From JBIYSM02 sp044759095 (GTDB lineage Bacteria > Bacillota > Bacilli > Brevibacillales > Brevibacillaceae): a stretch of 56,793 bases of DNA. The DNA is taken from contig NZ_JBIYSM020000027.1 in assembly GCF_044759095.2 (NCBI RefSeq), positions 1 to 56,793 on the forward strand, written 5' to 3'. Made by a program: the position numbers and the translations under genes. Below the pieces are notes generated by a model that did no database searches, was not told where the DNA came from, and saw nothing but the letters and a program-made list of their open reading frames with translations. This document shows positions 42,838-52,930 of this stretch, piece after piece. Within the stretch, counting starts at the first letter, position 1; every line of letters begins with the position of its first letter.

Positions 42838-45800
42838 ATGAATCCGTTGTACCCTCAACTGGACGATATCTGCAAGGCATATCCATTCCAAAAAAAGATC
42901 TTGCTCGTTCCCTCCCATCGGTTGGGGAATCAGCTATTGCAGTCGCTTGTTCTGCAGGGGAAGTCGTATCTCAACCTTTCAGTCGATACGTTGGAAAATC
43001 TCGCCCTTCAACATTGCAAACAGCATATGTTCGTACATAAACTCCAGCTTGTTCCGGTCACACTGGCCAAACATTATTTGTTTGGCGTTCTGGAAAAGCT
43101 TCAATCGACCAATCAGCTGGACTATTTCCATGAGACGAAAATTTCCCCCAGCTTCGTGCATGCCTTCCATTCTTCCTTGATGGACTTGAAGATGGCGGGC
43201 TTTTCACCTGACACAATCTCCGTTCATCATTTCGTCAACCCAAAGAAGGGGATGGACATTAAGCGTATCCTGCAAGCGTATAACGATCATCTGCAGCAGC
43301 ATCACTTTCTCGATGCAGCAGATCTCTGCAACCTTGCTCTTTCACTGCCTGCTGCAAGCAACGTACCGATCATCTTTCTCCTGCCCTCTCATCAGCAGTT
43401 GTATCCATTGCAACAGAAGTGTCTGGATCATATCTCTAACGCAACCTACCGTTTGTTGGAGCCGGCAGCGGTGCAACCGGAAGCAAAAACCAACAAGGAT
43501 CGGCTTTTCTGGTTACACGATATCACAAATTCCGGGGCACCTTTCCAGGATGAAACGGTCCAGCTGATCAAGGCATACGGTGAAAGGAATGAAGTAAAAG
43601 AAACGTTCCGCCGAATCAAAACACGAAACATTCCGTTTGACCAGTGTGCCGTTTTCTACACGACACAGGATCCGTATGCGCAGCTCTTTTATGAACTTTC
43701 GGCGCGATATGAGATACCGGTTACGTTTGGAGAGGGAATCAACATTCGCAACACCCGTCCAGGTCGTCTTTTCTTCACCCTGCTTACCTGGATTCATGAT
43801 CGGTACAGCCAGGTTCATCTGCTCCGATTACTGGATAGCGGGGATTTTCAGGTGGACGATTCGTGGGGACTCAGCCCGCGAAAAATGGGAAGAATGCTGC
43901 GATCCGCCGGAATCGGATGGGAGAAACAACGATACGTGCGCCAACTGGAGCAACAGGTTGCCCGCTGTTTACAGAAAAGCGCCGATGCGGAAGACGAAGA
44001 GAAAAAAGCATACTACCAGCAAAAAGCAGAACAATATTCCCGACTTCGTGACGTCATGGAGAAGTTGTTTTCTGGTCTTCCGGAGTCCGACAGAATGGAA
44101 TCGGTGCACTATGGGGCGTTCACTGCAGCGCTGCTTCGAATCATCGAAAAACACAGCCGGGTCATCAGTGAACGGGATGCCGAAGCCAAGGCAAAAATGG
44201 AAGACGAACTGACACTGTTGAAGCAGTATGCGGATGAAGAAATGCCGTTAGAAGACGCCATTCAAAGGCTTCAGGACACCATCGGCGGGCTCCGTGTCGG
44301 TGCTTCCGGTCCAAAACCGGGTCATCTGCACGTCGATCATTTTCGTGCAGGAATGTACCAAGGGCGCAAACATCATATCATTGTGGGCCTGGATAACCGC
44401 AAATTCCCTGGTAACAGCAGCGATGATCCTATCCTGCTGGATAAGGAACGGCAACTGCTCGGACAAGCACTTCCGCTGCGAGCCAACCAGACAAAAGAAC
44501 GTCTTTTCGAAATGGAACAATGTATGCGGAACACGACGGAATCGCTGACGTTGAGCTATTCCTGTGTGAATCCGCTAGAAAATAAGGAACTATACCCCGC
44601 CGCGATCATGTTGCAGGTATATCGCATGCTGACAGGGGATGAAGCAAAGGATTACAGCCAATTGATCCGCCACTTTCCTACAGTTGATGGGTATATACCC
44701 CATCAAGAAACCGTTTGTCTCGATGAGAATGACTGGTGGTTACATCAAGTCATTCGGCAGGGAGTGACCCAGCAGGCATCTGATACTGTTCTACAGTTAT
44801 ATCCGTTTCTTCAAAACGGGCAGATGGCAAAAGAGGCGAGAGAAAAACCTTTTTTTACCCACTATGACGGTCGGGTACAGGTAAATCCGGGAGAACTTGA
44901 TCCTCGACGAAACAAGAATCTATCCTTATCGCCGAGCAAACTGGAGACATTGGCTTCATGTCCGTATGCATTTTTCATCGCACACATACTTGGCGTTCAA
45001 AAACCGGACGAGTTGGTTTATGACCCTGGTGCATGGTTAAGCCCAACAGATCGAGGCAGTCTGTTGCATGAAATCTTCGAGCGCTTTCTTCGTGGATGCA
45101 AGGAAGAAGGCATCAGGCCAAAGGTAGAATCTCATCTCCAGCCATTGCAGCACCTTGCCGATGAGATTCTGGCTGCCTACAAGGAGATCGTTCCACCGCC
45201 CAGTGAACTTGTTTATGAGAAAGAACGGAAAGAGATACTTGGGTCCTGCCAGGTGTTTTTGCTGATGGAAGAGGATATCGAGTCTGAACCGGAACATTTT
45301 GAGTTGCTTTTCGGCAAACAGACTACTCCAGTCGAGATCCCATTGCCTTCGGGCTATTCGTACTTCATCGATGGGAAGATCGACCGCGTAGACCGAAAAC
45401 CGGACGGGACGTACTCAATCGTGGATTACAAGACAGGAAGCACGTATGGCTATTCGGACAAGGAGTACTTCAAGGGAGGAAGGCAGCTCCAGCACGCTCT
45501 CTATGCGATCGCTTTTGAAGAATACTCGCGTATGAACGATCCGAACAGCACAGTTGCAGTTTCGGAGAGTGGATATGTCTTTCCGACGCGAAAAGGGGAA
45601 GGAGTTCGTTTCCTGCGACCTCAGCAAAAACGGGAAGAGTTCCTTCACGTGAACGAAAATCTCCTGGATATCCTTGCAAACGGCCATTTTACCATGACCG
45701 ACGATCCATCCGACTGTAAATACTGTGATTTCAAACAAGTCTGTAACCGTCACAAGATTGCGGAAGAGGTACTGGCGGAAAAACGAAACGATCATACTGC

Positions 45801-45843
45801 CGTAGGGCTTTCCGCATTCAGGGAGGTAAGAACTTATGAATAG
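42838..45843 (+). CDS. AddB-like nuclease subunit, pair 2
   Basis: A 1001-residue relative of the 33630 protein with the same architecture. The N-terminal part (KKILLVPSHRLGNQLLQSL) again lacks a Walker A loop. The nuclease domain has GSLLHEIF (near 739), DGKIDRVDR, VDYKTG (near 861) and QLQHALYA. Four Cys (one in ASCPYAFF near 707, three in CKYCDFKQVC near 959) match the AddB iron-sulfur staple. AAGGAGG lies 9 bases before the ATG. It overlaps the AddA-like gene by 8 bases, exactly as in pair 1. A 66-bp relic of this gene or a close relative is at 21476. Confidence 0.85.
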   Translation: MNPLYPQLDDICKAYPFQKKILLVPSHRLGNQLLQSLVLQGKSYLNLSVDTLENLALQHCKQHMFVHKLQLVPVTLAKHYLFGVLEKLQSTNQLDYFHETKISPSFVHAFHSSLMDLKMAGFSPDTISVHHFVNPKKGMDIKRILQAYNDHLQQHHFLDAADLCNLALSLPAASNVPIIFLLPSHQQLYPLQQKCLDHISNATYRLLEPAAVQPEAKTNKDRLFWLHDITNSGAPFQDETVQLIKAYGERNEVKETFRRIKTRNIPFDQCAVFYTTQDPYAQLFYELSARYEIPVTFGEGINIRNTRPGRLFFTLLTWIHDRYSQVHLLRLLDSGDFQVDDSWGLSPRKMGRMLRSAGIGWEKQRYVRQLEQQVARCLQKSADAEDEEKKAYYQQKAEQYSRLRDVMEKLFSGLPESDRMESVHYGAFTAALLRIIEKHSRVISERDAEAKAKMEDELTLLKQYADEEMPLEDAIQRLQDTIGGLRVGASGPKPGHLHVDHFRAGMYQGRKHHIIVGLDNRKFPGNSSDDPILLDKERQLLGQALPLRANQTKERLFEMEQCMRNTTESLTLSYSCVNPLENKELYPAAIMLQVYRMLTGDEAKDYSQLIRHFPTVDGYIPHQETVCLDENDWWLHQVIRQGVTQQASDTVLQLYPFLQNGQMAKEAREKPFFTHYDGRVQVNPGELDPRRNKNLSLSPSKLETLASCPYAFFIAHILGVQKPDELVYDPGAWLSPTDRGSLLHEIFERFLRGCKEEGIRPKVESHLQPLQHLADEILAAYKEIVPPPSELVYEKERKEILGSCQVFLLMEEDIESEPEHFELLFGKQTTPVEIPLPSGYSYFIDGKIDRVDRKPDGTYSIVDYKTGSTYGYSDKEYFKGGRQLQHALYAIAFEEYSRMNDPNSTVAVSESGYVFPTRKGEGVRFLRPQQKREEFLHVNENLLDILANGHFTMTDDPSDCKYCDFKQVCNRHKIAEEVLAEKRNDHTAVGLSAFREVRTYE

Positions 45844-48800
45844 ACCGATCCCCCCCGACCAAGCAGCAAGGGACCAAATAGAAAATCAACTGGAAACCAA
45901 TTTTCTCGTAGAGGCAGGTGCCGGGTCAGGCAAAACCACCAGCCTCGTCAAGCGAATGGTTAATCTCGTTCTCTCTGGCTACTGCAAAGTAAATGAGATG
46001 GTGGCCATTACCTTTACCAGAAAAGCGGCTGACGAATTAAGGGAAAGGTTTCAGTCGGCGCTGGAAAAACGCTATCGCGAAGAGCAGGATCAAACGAAAA
46101 GGATGCTGCTGGGACAGGCTCTGGCCAATCTCGATCAATGTTTTTTGGGTACCATCCACTCTTTTTGCGCAAAGTTGCTTAGAGAACGTCCCATCGAAGC
46201 GAAAATCGATCCGGCGTTCCTGGAGTTGGATGAATCGCAGGACAGACGGATCAAGGAACTTGTCTGGCATCAGTATTTGCAGACGGTCAGTGAAAATGAA
46301 CCTGATCAAATCGATTTTTTGAATAGGTTGGGAATCAGTCCACTCGATTTGAAAGCTGCTTTTCTCGAGCTGGCAAGATACCCTGACGTGGAGATTGTGC
46401 GGGATGAAATCGATGAGCCAAAATGGCGTCCGGTACTTTCCAGCGTGATCGGCTTGCTCCGGGATGCGGCCCGGGCGATCAGGGAAGAAATATTGAAGGA
46501 TAATCATACGTTTGAGCACAATATTTTGCGATGCTTGCGGCAATTGCGCTTTTTAGACGAGGAAAACGCCGGAGATGTCATGAAATGGATCGGAAGGCTA
46601 AACAGAAAGCCGAAGGCCACGCAATATTGCTGGACATCAAGAGAAGACGCGAAATATTACGAAGCCAAATTTGCCGAAGGTATCGACTCCCAGATTACTC
46701 CGCTCGTCACGAGATGGAAAGAGTATTGTCACGCTCCTATCATGGATTTCATCATGCCGGCCATCCAGATGTACGGGGACTATAAACGGGAGAAATCCTT
46801 GGTCAATTTCGAGGATTTGCTGATGAATACAGCTTCATTGCTGCGGAATCATCCAGAAGTTCGCGTGTACTTTCAAGACAAGTTTCGAACGCTTTTGGTC
46901 GATGAATTTCAGGACACGGACCCGATTCAAGCACAAATACTGTTTTATTTGACGGGCGAAAATGTCTATGAAACGGATTGGAGAAAGGTTGATCCGAAAG
47001 CAGGCTCTCTCTTCGTCGTGGGGGACCCCAAACAGGCGATTTATCGTTTCCGGAGGGCCGATATTGATACCTACAATCAGGTGAAGCAACTCATCAGGCA
47101 AAGTGGTGGCGAAGTACTTTCCTTGACGGCCAATTTCCGTTCCGTTCGTTCCATAGCTGATGTAGTGAATCCTGTATTTCAAGAGATGCTTCCGGCCGAA
47201 GAAAGCCGATATCAAGCAGCTTATCAACCTCTGAATGCGATGCGTGAAAATGAAGCGGGAACGGTATCTGGAGTTGTTAGATACAGGATCCCGGCTGACT
47301 ACACCAAAAAAGAAGAGATCATCCAGCAGGATGCGGAAACCATCGCAAAGTACATCAGATGGGCGATGGATGGCAATCTGTTGCTAGCTCGCACCGAAGA
47401 AGAAATAGCACGGGGAATCTCTCCGGTGCCCACGCCCAAAGACTTCATGATTCTTCTGAGATACAAAGATTCCATGGACGTTTACTCACGGACTCTGGAA
47501 CGGTACGGTATAGCGAACATCATCTCCGGCGGGTCATCTTTCTCCCAATCGGAGGAGATCCATGAACTGTACAAGCTTGTTCTGTTTCTCGGAGATGTGG
47601 AGCATAACCTGAATCTGCTTAGTGTGTTGAAAGGATCGTTTTTTGGACTGAGCGATGAAACATTGTACCAATGGAAGGTTTGTGGCGGCTCCATCTCTTT
47701 GTTTACGGAGATTCCTGCCGATCTGGCGAAAGAGCACCGGCTTATCGTAGAAAGCTCATTGCTGAAACTGCAGCAGTATTCTCAATGGACAAGGAAATAC
47801 CCACCCATCGTGGCCCTGGAAAAGATGATAACGGATCTCGGACTGATCCCTTACGCCGCATCCAATGAAATGGGGAAAAACCGAAGCGGTTATCTGTGTC
47901 AGTTGCTCGAGTTGTTACGTGGTCCGGCGGGAAGTGAGATTTCCCACTTTTGCGATATAGCTGCTGTCGTAGAGACTTTGCTGGATACGGAAATCGAAGA
48001 AGAGCTGAACCTCCTGGGCGAAGAGCTTGATGCGGTGAGGATCATGAACCTGCACAAGGCAAAGGGACTGGAAGCGCCTGTTGTTTTCCTGGCTCATCCA
48101 GCCAAGAAGATTGATCCAAAAGACAGGATTTCCAAACACATCACACGGGACGGCGATATTCCAAAAGGATACTTCACCATTTCGGTGGAAAAAGGAGATT
48201 TTCACCGGGAAATCATCGGTCAACCGCCGGATTGGGAAAACCATGCCGAGGAGGAAGGCCGCTACCTGGAAGAGGAAGAAGCACGATTGTTATACGTGGC
48301 GGCGACTCGGGCCAAAAATCTGATGCTGATCAGCAGCAGCGCGAAGGATAACAAAAAGAACCCGTGGGCTAGTCTCCTCACTCCGAATGTTGCCGAGATC
48401 ACGATCCCTGATGCTGTAATTCCGCAACCGGTAATGAATGAACTGCCGATGACGCCAGATTTGGTACATCATGGGAAAAAGGTGTATGAAGACTGGCACT
48501 TGCCGATGCAGATGCCCAGCTATCGTCTCACGTCCCCGACAGAAGCAGCGGAAGAAAAAATGAAAGACCTTCAGATCGCACGGGAGACTGGCGGCGGAAA
48601 GGTTTGGGGGTCGATTGTCCACCGGATCTTTGAAGTGTTTGTTCAGAACAAAGGCGATGTGCAGAATATGGACACATTTGTCGAGATGATGCTTGCGGAG
48701 TACGGAGAAAAAATGGAAAGAAAACAGGAGCTTCTCGACATCGTGAGCCGCTTCGAAAAATCCGGGTTATGGAAACGGATCTTACATGCTTCGGAAGTCT

Positions 48801-49078
48801 ATACGGAAGTGCCGTTTTCCCTGAAGGAAGAAGGGGAAGTCGATCAGATCCTCACGGGTGTCATTGATCTTGTGATGAAAGAAGAGCGCGGTTGGGTGAC
48901 CGTTGATTACAAAACAGACCGGGTTCAAGACAAGGCGGACATAGACCGACTGATTGAACATTATAAACCTCAGGTCCAGACCTACGCTCGTGTCTGGCAG
49001 CAGTTGACCGGCGAAGCGGTGGCGGGAACCGAGATCTATTTGGTGGAAGAGGATCAAACATACTCCATCAATAAGTAA
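45836..49078 (+). CDS. AddA-like UvrD helicase-nuclease, pair 2
   Basis: A 1080-residue paralogue of the 36493 protein. Walker A GAGSGKTT lies near residue 27, DEFQDTDP near 353, GDPKQAIYRFRRAD near 396, LHKAKGLEAPVVF near 738 and VAATRAK in motif VI. The nuclease domain has GSIVHRIFE (near 924), TGVIDLV, VDYKTD (near 1022) and a PQVQTY motif. All motor and nuclease residues are present. GGGAGG lies before the ATG, which overlaps the AddB-like gene. A truncated nuclease gene begins 12 bases after the stop. Confidence 0.88.
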   Translation: MNRPIPPDQAARDQIENQLETNFLVEAGAGSGKTTSLVKRMVNLVLSGYCKVNEMVAITFTRKAADELRERFQSALEKRYREEQDQTKRMLLGQALANLDQCFLGTIHSFCAKLLRERPIEAKIDPAFLELDESQDRRIKELVWHQYLQTVSENEPDQIDFLNRLGISPLDLKAAFLELARYPDVEIVRDEIDEPKWRPVLSSVIGLLRDAARAIREEILKDNHTFEHNILRCLRQLRFLDEENAGDVMKWIGRLNRKPKATQYCWTSREDAKYYEAKFAEGIDSQITPLVTRWKEYCHAPIMDFIMPAIQMYGDYKREKSLVNFEDLLMNTASLLRNHPEVRVYFQDKFRTLLVDEFQDTDPIQAQILFYLTGENVYETDWRKVDPKAGSLFVVGDPKQAIYRFRRADIDTYNQVKQLIRQSGGEVLSLTANFRSVRSIADVVNPVFQEMLPAEESRYQAAYQPLNAMRENEAGTVSGVVRYRIPADYTKKEEIIQQDAETIAKYIRWAMDGNLLLARTEEEIARGISPVPTPKDFMILLRYKDSMDVYSRTLERYGIANIISGGSSFSQSEEIHELYKLVLFLGDVEHNLNLLSVLKGSFFGLSDETLYQWKVCGGSISLFTEIPADLAKEHRLIVESSLLKLQQYSQWTRKYPPIVALEKMITDLGLIPYAASNEMGKNRSGYLCQLLELLRGPAGSEISHFCDIAAVVETLLDTEIEEELNLLGEELDAVRIMNLHKAKGLEAPVVFLAHPAKKIDPKDRISKHITRDGDIPKGYFTISVEKGDFHREIIGQPPDWENHAEEEGRYLEEEEARLLYVAATRAKNLMLISSSAKDNKKNPWASLLTPNVAEITIPDAVIPQPVMNELPMTPDLVHHGKKVYEDWHLPMQMPSYRLTSPTEAAEEKMKDLQIARETGGGKVWGSIVHRIFEVFVQNKGDVQNMDTFVEMMLAEYGEKMERKQELLDIVSRFEKSGLWKRILHASEVYTEVPFSLKEEGEVDQILTGVIDLVMKEERGWVTVDYKTDRVQDKADIDRLIEHYKPQVQTYARVWQQLTGEAVAGTEIYLVEEDQTYSINK

Positions 49079-49090
49079 ACAAAAAAGGGA

Positions 49091-49843
49091 GTGGTAATTG
49101 AAAATCAACTGGATAAGAGTGATCATAAGCATCTTGGACAATTGGTAACCTATGCGGCCGGTCTAAACGCTTCCGTTATTATTTGGGTTACCCCCTATAT
49201 TGAAGACGAACATCGAAGAGCCATTGAATGGTTGAATGAAATTACCGACGATCAGGTTAACTTTTACCTTATCAGACCTGAAGTCATTCGAATTAATGAT
49301 TCCCTTCCTGCTGTGAGATTTCATGTTGAATCGGCACCGAGTAAATTTGTTCGCCATTTACGGGAGGCTTACAAAAGAGATGAGGCTCCACGACACTCGT
49401 TCCGCAGAATGTTTTGGCAGGAGATGTTTGATTACCTGGCTGATCACGGTTATCCAAATACGAAAGGACGTCAAACAACTTCAGATTCCTGGGTTACATT
49501 CTCAGTAGGAAAATCGGGAGTTAGTGCAAATGTTTGTATGGGTCAAGGATCCAAACTTCGTATTGAGCTTCTGCTGAATTCACCTTCCATGGATCAAAAT
49601 GAATCAGCTTATGTAATATTGAAAAGTAAGCAATCAGAAATAGAAACTATTTTTGAGAACGAAGAAGTGGTATGGGATCAAATGGAAGGGGCCAAATCTT
49701 TTCGGATAGCTGTCAATTACCCGTATGACAAAACACGAGCGGAGAATGACGGAGCATATAGGCAAGAACTATTTTCCTGGATTGCACCCAATCTGGAAAA
49801 AATGCGCCAAATCGGAGCCGAATATCTTGTAAAAGGGAAATAA
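49091..49843 (+). pseudogene. DUF4268-type nuclease, 5'-truncated
   Basis: A 250-residue frame from GTG 49091. It begins directly with VVIENQLDKSDHKHLGQL, then TYAAGLNASVIIWVTPYI and EHRRAIEWLNE. In full-length relatives this follows an N-terminal segment of about 60 residues that carries the first acidic residue of the PD-(D/E)XK site. The C-terminal half (from FRRMFWQEM to the end) is the DUF4268 domain. The missing N-terminus abuts the AddA-like stop, so a deletion fused the two genes. Without the first acidic residue catalysis is doubtful, although the ENQ part and the DUF4268 domain are intact. Confidence 0.65.
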
Positions 49844-49909
49844 CCTGGAGGAACAGGGAAGCTATCAAACACGAATCTGGTTCGCTACTTAGATAATTTG
49901 TTATCTGCC

Positions 49910-50059
49910 ATGAAAGGATTTGCAGACAGAGATGATTTTCGCGTGTTTCTTGAAAATACTTCCACGGAGGAAATGACTGACAACCTTACCGAACTTTTCG
50001 CTCATGGGTTAACGACTGAAATACGCAAACGATATTCCCTGAAGGAGACAGCCATATGA
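49910..50059 (+). CDS. Small protein upstream of mcrB, start uncertain
   Basis: A 49-residue product from ATG 49910 (MKGFADRDDFRVFLENTSTE...). The frame is open from 49844, and the upstream residues (NLVRYLDNLLSA) look like real protein. A GGAGG at 49847-49851 is followed 7 bases later by AAG, which one base change would make ATG, so the original start codon may have been lost. Its stop overlaps the mcrB ATG (ATGA), which suggests coupling. No family is recognised. Confidence 0.4.
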   Translation: MKGFADRDDFRVFLENTSTEEMTDNLTELFAHGLTTEIRKRYSLKETAI

Positions 50060-51582
50060 ACCCCAAAAATACCATCTTATACGGTCCTCCGGGCACCGGA
50101 AAGACTTATCATGTCATAAACAAAAGTTTAGAAATTCTTGATTCTACGTTACCCTCCGACTTGTTGGAGAATCCCAGCCAAAGGGCAGAGGCAGTCAGAC
50201 TCTTCAATAAATATGTAGAGAATAACCAGGTTACATTTTGCACCTTTCATCAATCATACAGTTACGAGGAATTTGTAGAAGGAATCCGGTTTGTTGAGGA
50301 AGGACAAGGGTTTGAGATCAGAGACGGTATTTTTAAAGAAATATGTGCGGCAGCTCGGACGAACATTTCTGATCGAAAAACGGTCTACGATTTTGATCCG
50401 GCTGACATCGATTTCTTTAAAATGTCCCTTGGCAACGTCAAGGAGAACAATGACGACATATACAATTACTGTATCGAGAATAATGTCATCGCGCTTGGCT
50501 GGGGAGGAGACGTTGATTACACCAATTGCACCAATAAACAAGCCATTCAAAATGCGTATCTGTCCAAGTATCCTCATGGTGAATCGTTTGGAATAGAAGC
50601 AATGGAACGATTTAAGCATTGGATGAAACAGGGCGATATCGTCATTATTTCATATGGAAACACCCAGGTAAGAGCGATCGGCAAAATCGTCGGCGACTAT
50701 TCGTATAACCCCAATACCGCCATTGATTATAACCATTTCCGCGCGGTGGAGTGGCTTTACAAAGATGTAAAGATTCCTGTTCAAAAAATACTTAGAGAAA
50801 AGGTGTTTTCTCAGCAAACCATATATATGTTTTACAAAAAAGATATCAATATGGATGCCCTGAAAGAACTGCTGTCAACCAGCGAAAATATACGTCAACA
50901 TAATCCGCAATATGTCTTGGTGATCGACGAGATCAACCGTGGGAATATTTCCAAGATTTTTGGGGAGTTGATCACTCTTATTGAACCAGACAAAAGGATA
51001 GGAAGTATCAATGAAACGTGGGTTACTCTTCCCTATTCCGGAGAAAGGTTCGGTATCCCAAATAACGTACACATTTTGGGCACAATGAATACGGCTGACC
51101 GATCCATTGCTTTACTTGATACAGCACTCCGACGCCGCTTTGAGTTTATCGAGATGATGCCTGATTACGACTTGCTGCCAGAGGATGTCGAAGGCATAAA
51201 TGTTCGGAAAATGTTGCAGGTCATGAACGACCGTATCGAATATCTATACGATCGTGACCACGTGATCGGTCATTCGTACTTTATTACCGAAAACCCAACA
51301 GTCACATTTTATATTCAAGTGATGTTGAAAAAGGTAATCCCGCTGTTGCAGGAATACTTCTATGAAAACTGGGAGTACATCGAACTGGTGTTGGGGGGAG
51401 CAGGAAAAGTAGGTGATGATTCCTATTTTCTTACCAAATCGGTCATGCAGTCAGACAAGCTTTTTTCTGTGAACGCAAGAATTACGGAGCAACAAAAACT
51501 CCGTTATATGGTTCATCCAAACCCGTCTCCGGATGCATTACGTAACATTTACAAACATGTTGGCAAGGAAATAGAAGAATAG
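50056..51582 (+). CDS. mcrB: McrB-like AAA+ GTPase with internal EVE-like domain
   Basis: A 508-residue McrB motor. Walker A GPPGTGKT is at residues 10-17, so there is no N-terminal DNA-binding domain. Residues about 110-240 resemble an EVE/PUA barrel (IALGWGGDVDY, AMERFKHWMKQGDIVIISYG, VRAIGKIVGDY), inserted between Walker A and Walker B. Walker B is VLVIDEINRGN near 288, followed by the McrB signature MNTADRS near 343 and the Arg-rich TALRRRFEF. The EVE-like part probably reads a modified base and so sets specificity, a role played by N-terminal domains in classical McrB. GAAGGAGA lies before the ATG. Confidence 0.85.
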   Translation: MNPKNTILYGPPGTGKTYHVINKSLEILDSTLPSDLLENPSQRAEAVRLFNKYVENNQVTFCTFHQSYSYEEFVEGIRFVEEGQGFEIRDGIFKEICAAARTNISDRKTVYDFDPADIDFFKMSLGNVKENNDDIYNYCIENNVIALGWGGDVDYTNCTNKQAIQNAYLSKYPHGESFGIEAMERFKHWMKQGDIVIISYGNTQVRAIGKIVGDYSYNPNTAIDYNHFRAVEWLYKDVKIPVQKILREKVFSQQTIYMFYKKDINMDALKELLSTSENIRQHNPQYVLVIDEINRGNISKIFGELITLIEPDKRIGSINETWVTLPYSGERFGIPNNVHILGTMNTADRSIALLDTALRRRFEFIEMMPDYDLLPEDVEGINVRKMLQVMNDRIEYLYDRDHVIGHSYFITENPTVTFYIQVMLKKVIPLLQEYFYENWEYIELVLGGAGKVGDDSYFLTKSVMQSDKLFSVNARITEQQKLRYMVHPNPSPDALRNIYKHVGKEIEE

Positions 51583-51592
51583 GAGAGGGGAT

Positions 51593-52861
51593 ATGAAACA
51601 TCTGGTTGTAACTGAGTGTTTTGACTCTATCCCCATTTCTGATACGGAGACTGCTGCGCTTTCCTCCGTCGAAGCAGAGGAATTGAGAAAGTTTGTCCAT
51701 GCTAACGAGTTGGATGAGGATAACATAATCATCTCCAGACACCATGTAACCTTTATAAACTATGTTGGCTTTATTCAATTAAGCAGCTGTTCGATCGAGA
51801 TCCTTCCGAAAGTTACCGGTAGCGATATAGGACTTTCTCGTAAAGTCCTGTTACGGATGTTGGCGTGTACGGGTTATTTAGATATTTACGAATCAGAGCT
51901 CAGTCAATTATCCTTCGACAAGCACAATTTGTTTGAGATATACGGATATCTGTTTGCCAGCAGATTGTACCGGGAACTGGTAAAAGGACCTCATTACAAC
52001 TACATGACGGAACAGGAGGACTTGCAGCGAGTCAGGGGAAAAATTAACATGCGGGCCCAAATGGTTCACTCCGCCCGCAAATCAGCAAGTGCTTGCTGCA
52101 TGTATGACGAATTTCAAGTCAATAACCCATTAAATCAATTGTTTAAGGCAGCATTAGTCCAGTTGGTGTATCGAGTGAACCACATGCGGACTCGTAATCT
52201 CATTTCAAATTGCTTGTTAATCCTTGATGAAGTTGACCGCGTTCCCGGATCTCGACTGTTAGGACAGGCTGTTCATTTTAACCGGATGAATAAACGGTTT
52301 TATCACTGTTATGTTTTGGCTAGGATGTTGCTTAATCAAACAGTGACGATTACGAATCTTGGTTTTCATAAAGGTGTTTCCATATTATTCAAAATGAATG
52401 AACTTTTTGAAGCATACATCGCGTATTTGGCAAAAAAGGTGGCAAATAAAGTTATTGTGAAGGATACCCGGTACAAGTTGTTGATTAACAACAACTCAAG
52501 GCGGGGGGCTTTTCAATTGGAACCTGACTTGTTCATTTCGCTGGAGAATAATCGGAACATGATTATCGATACAAAGTGGAAGATGATTTATAGTTCCAAA
52601 TCTAGGCACGGGGTAAAGAGGGAGGATTTTTATCAGATGTACGCCTACCTAACCCGATATAAAGAAGTGGAAACGGTTGTTCTTCTGTATCCACACCATC
52701 CGTGGATCACCTCAGAAAGTGGCCGATGTCTTGAATCGTGGTCACTGGAAGACAATCCAAATAAACAGTTGAAGGTATTTTCGATCAGCTATGAAGATGA
52801 GGTAAGAGCGAAGGATGAACTAACTCGCATAATTTTTGAAAACAATTCATACCTGTTGTGA
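51593..52861 (+). CDS. mcrC: McrC-like nuclease subunit
   Basis: A 422-residue partner of McrB. The N-terminal part binds the McrB ring (FINYVGFIQLSSCSIEILPK). The central LVKGPHYNYMTEQEDLQRVR is a typical McrC stretch. The C-terminal nuclease shows MNELFEAYIAYL and the PD-(D/E)XK site EPDLFISLENNRNMIIDTKWK within 305-328 (D and DTK). GGAGAGGGG lies before the ATG, 10 bases after mcrB. With McrB it should form a modification-dependent restriction enzyme. Confidence 0.85.
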   Translation: MKHLVVTECFDSIPISDTETAALSSVEAEELRKFVHANELDEDNIIISRHHVTFINYVGFIQLSSCSIEILPKVTGSDIGLSRKVLLRMLACTGYLDIYESELSQLSFDKHNLFEIYGYLFASRLYRELVKGPHYNYMTEQEDLQRVRGKINMRAQMVHSARKSASACCMYDEFQVNNPLNQLFKAALVQLVYRVNHMRTRNLISNCLLILDEVDRVPGSRLLGQAVHFNRMNKRFYHCYVLARMLLNQTVTITNLGFHKGVSILFKMNELFEAYIAYLAKKVANKVIVKDTRYKLLINNNSRRGAFQLEPDLFISLENNRNMIIDTKWKMIYSSKSRHGVKREDFYQMYAYLTRYKEVETVVLLYPHHPWITSESGRCLESWSLEDNPNKQLKVFSISYEDEVRAKDELTRIIFENNSYLL

Positions 52862-52930
52862 GGTTGCACAGCAAAAGGTAGATGACGAATCTTTCCTGGA
52901 GAAGAAAATGGTTCGGAAGGAGATTCAACC

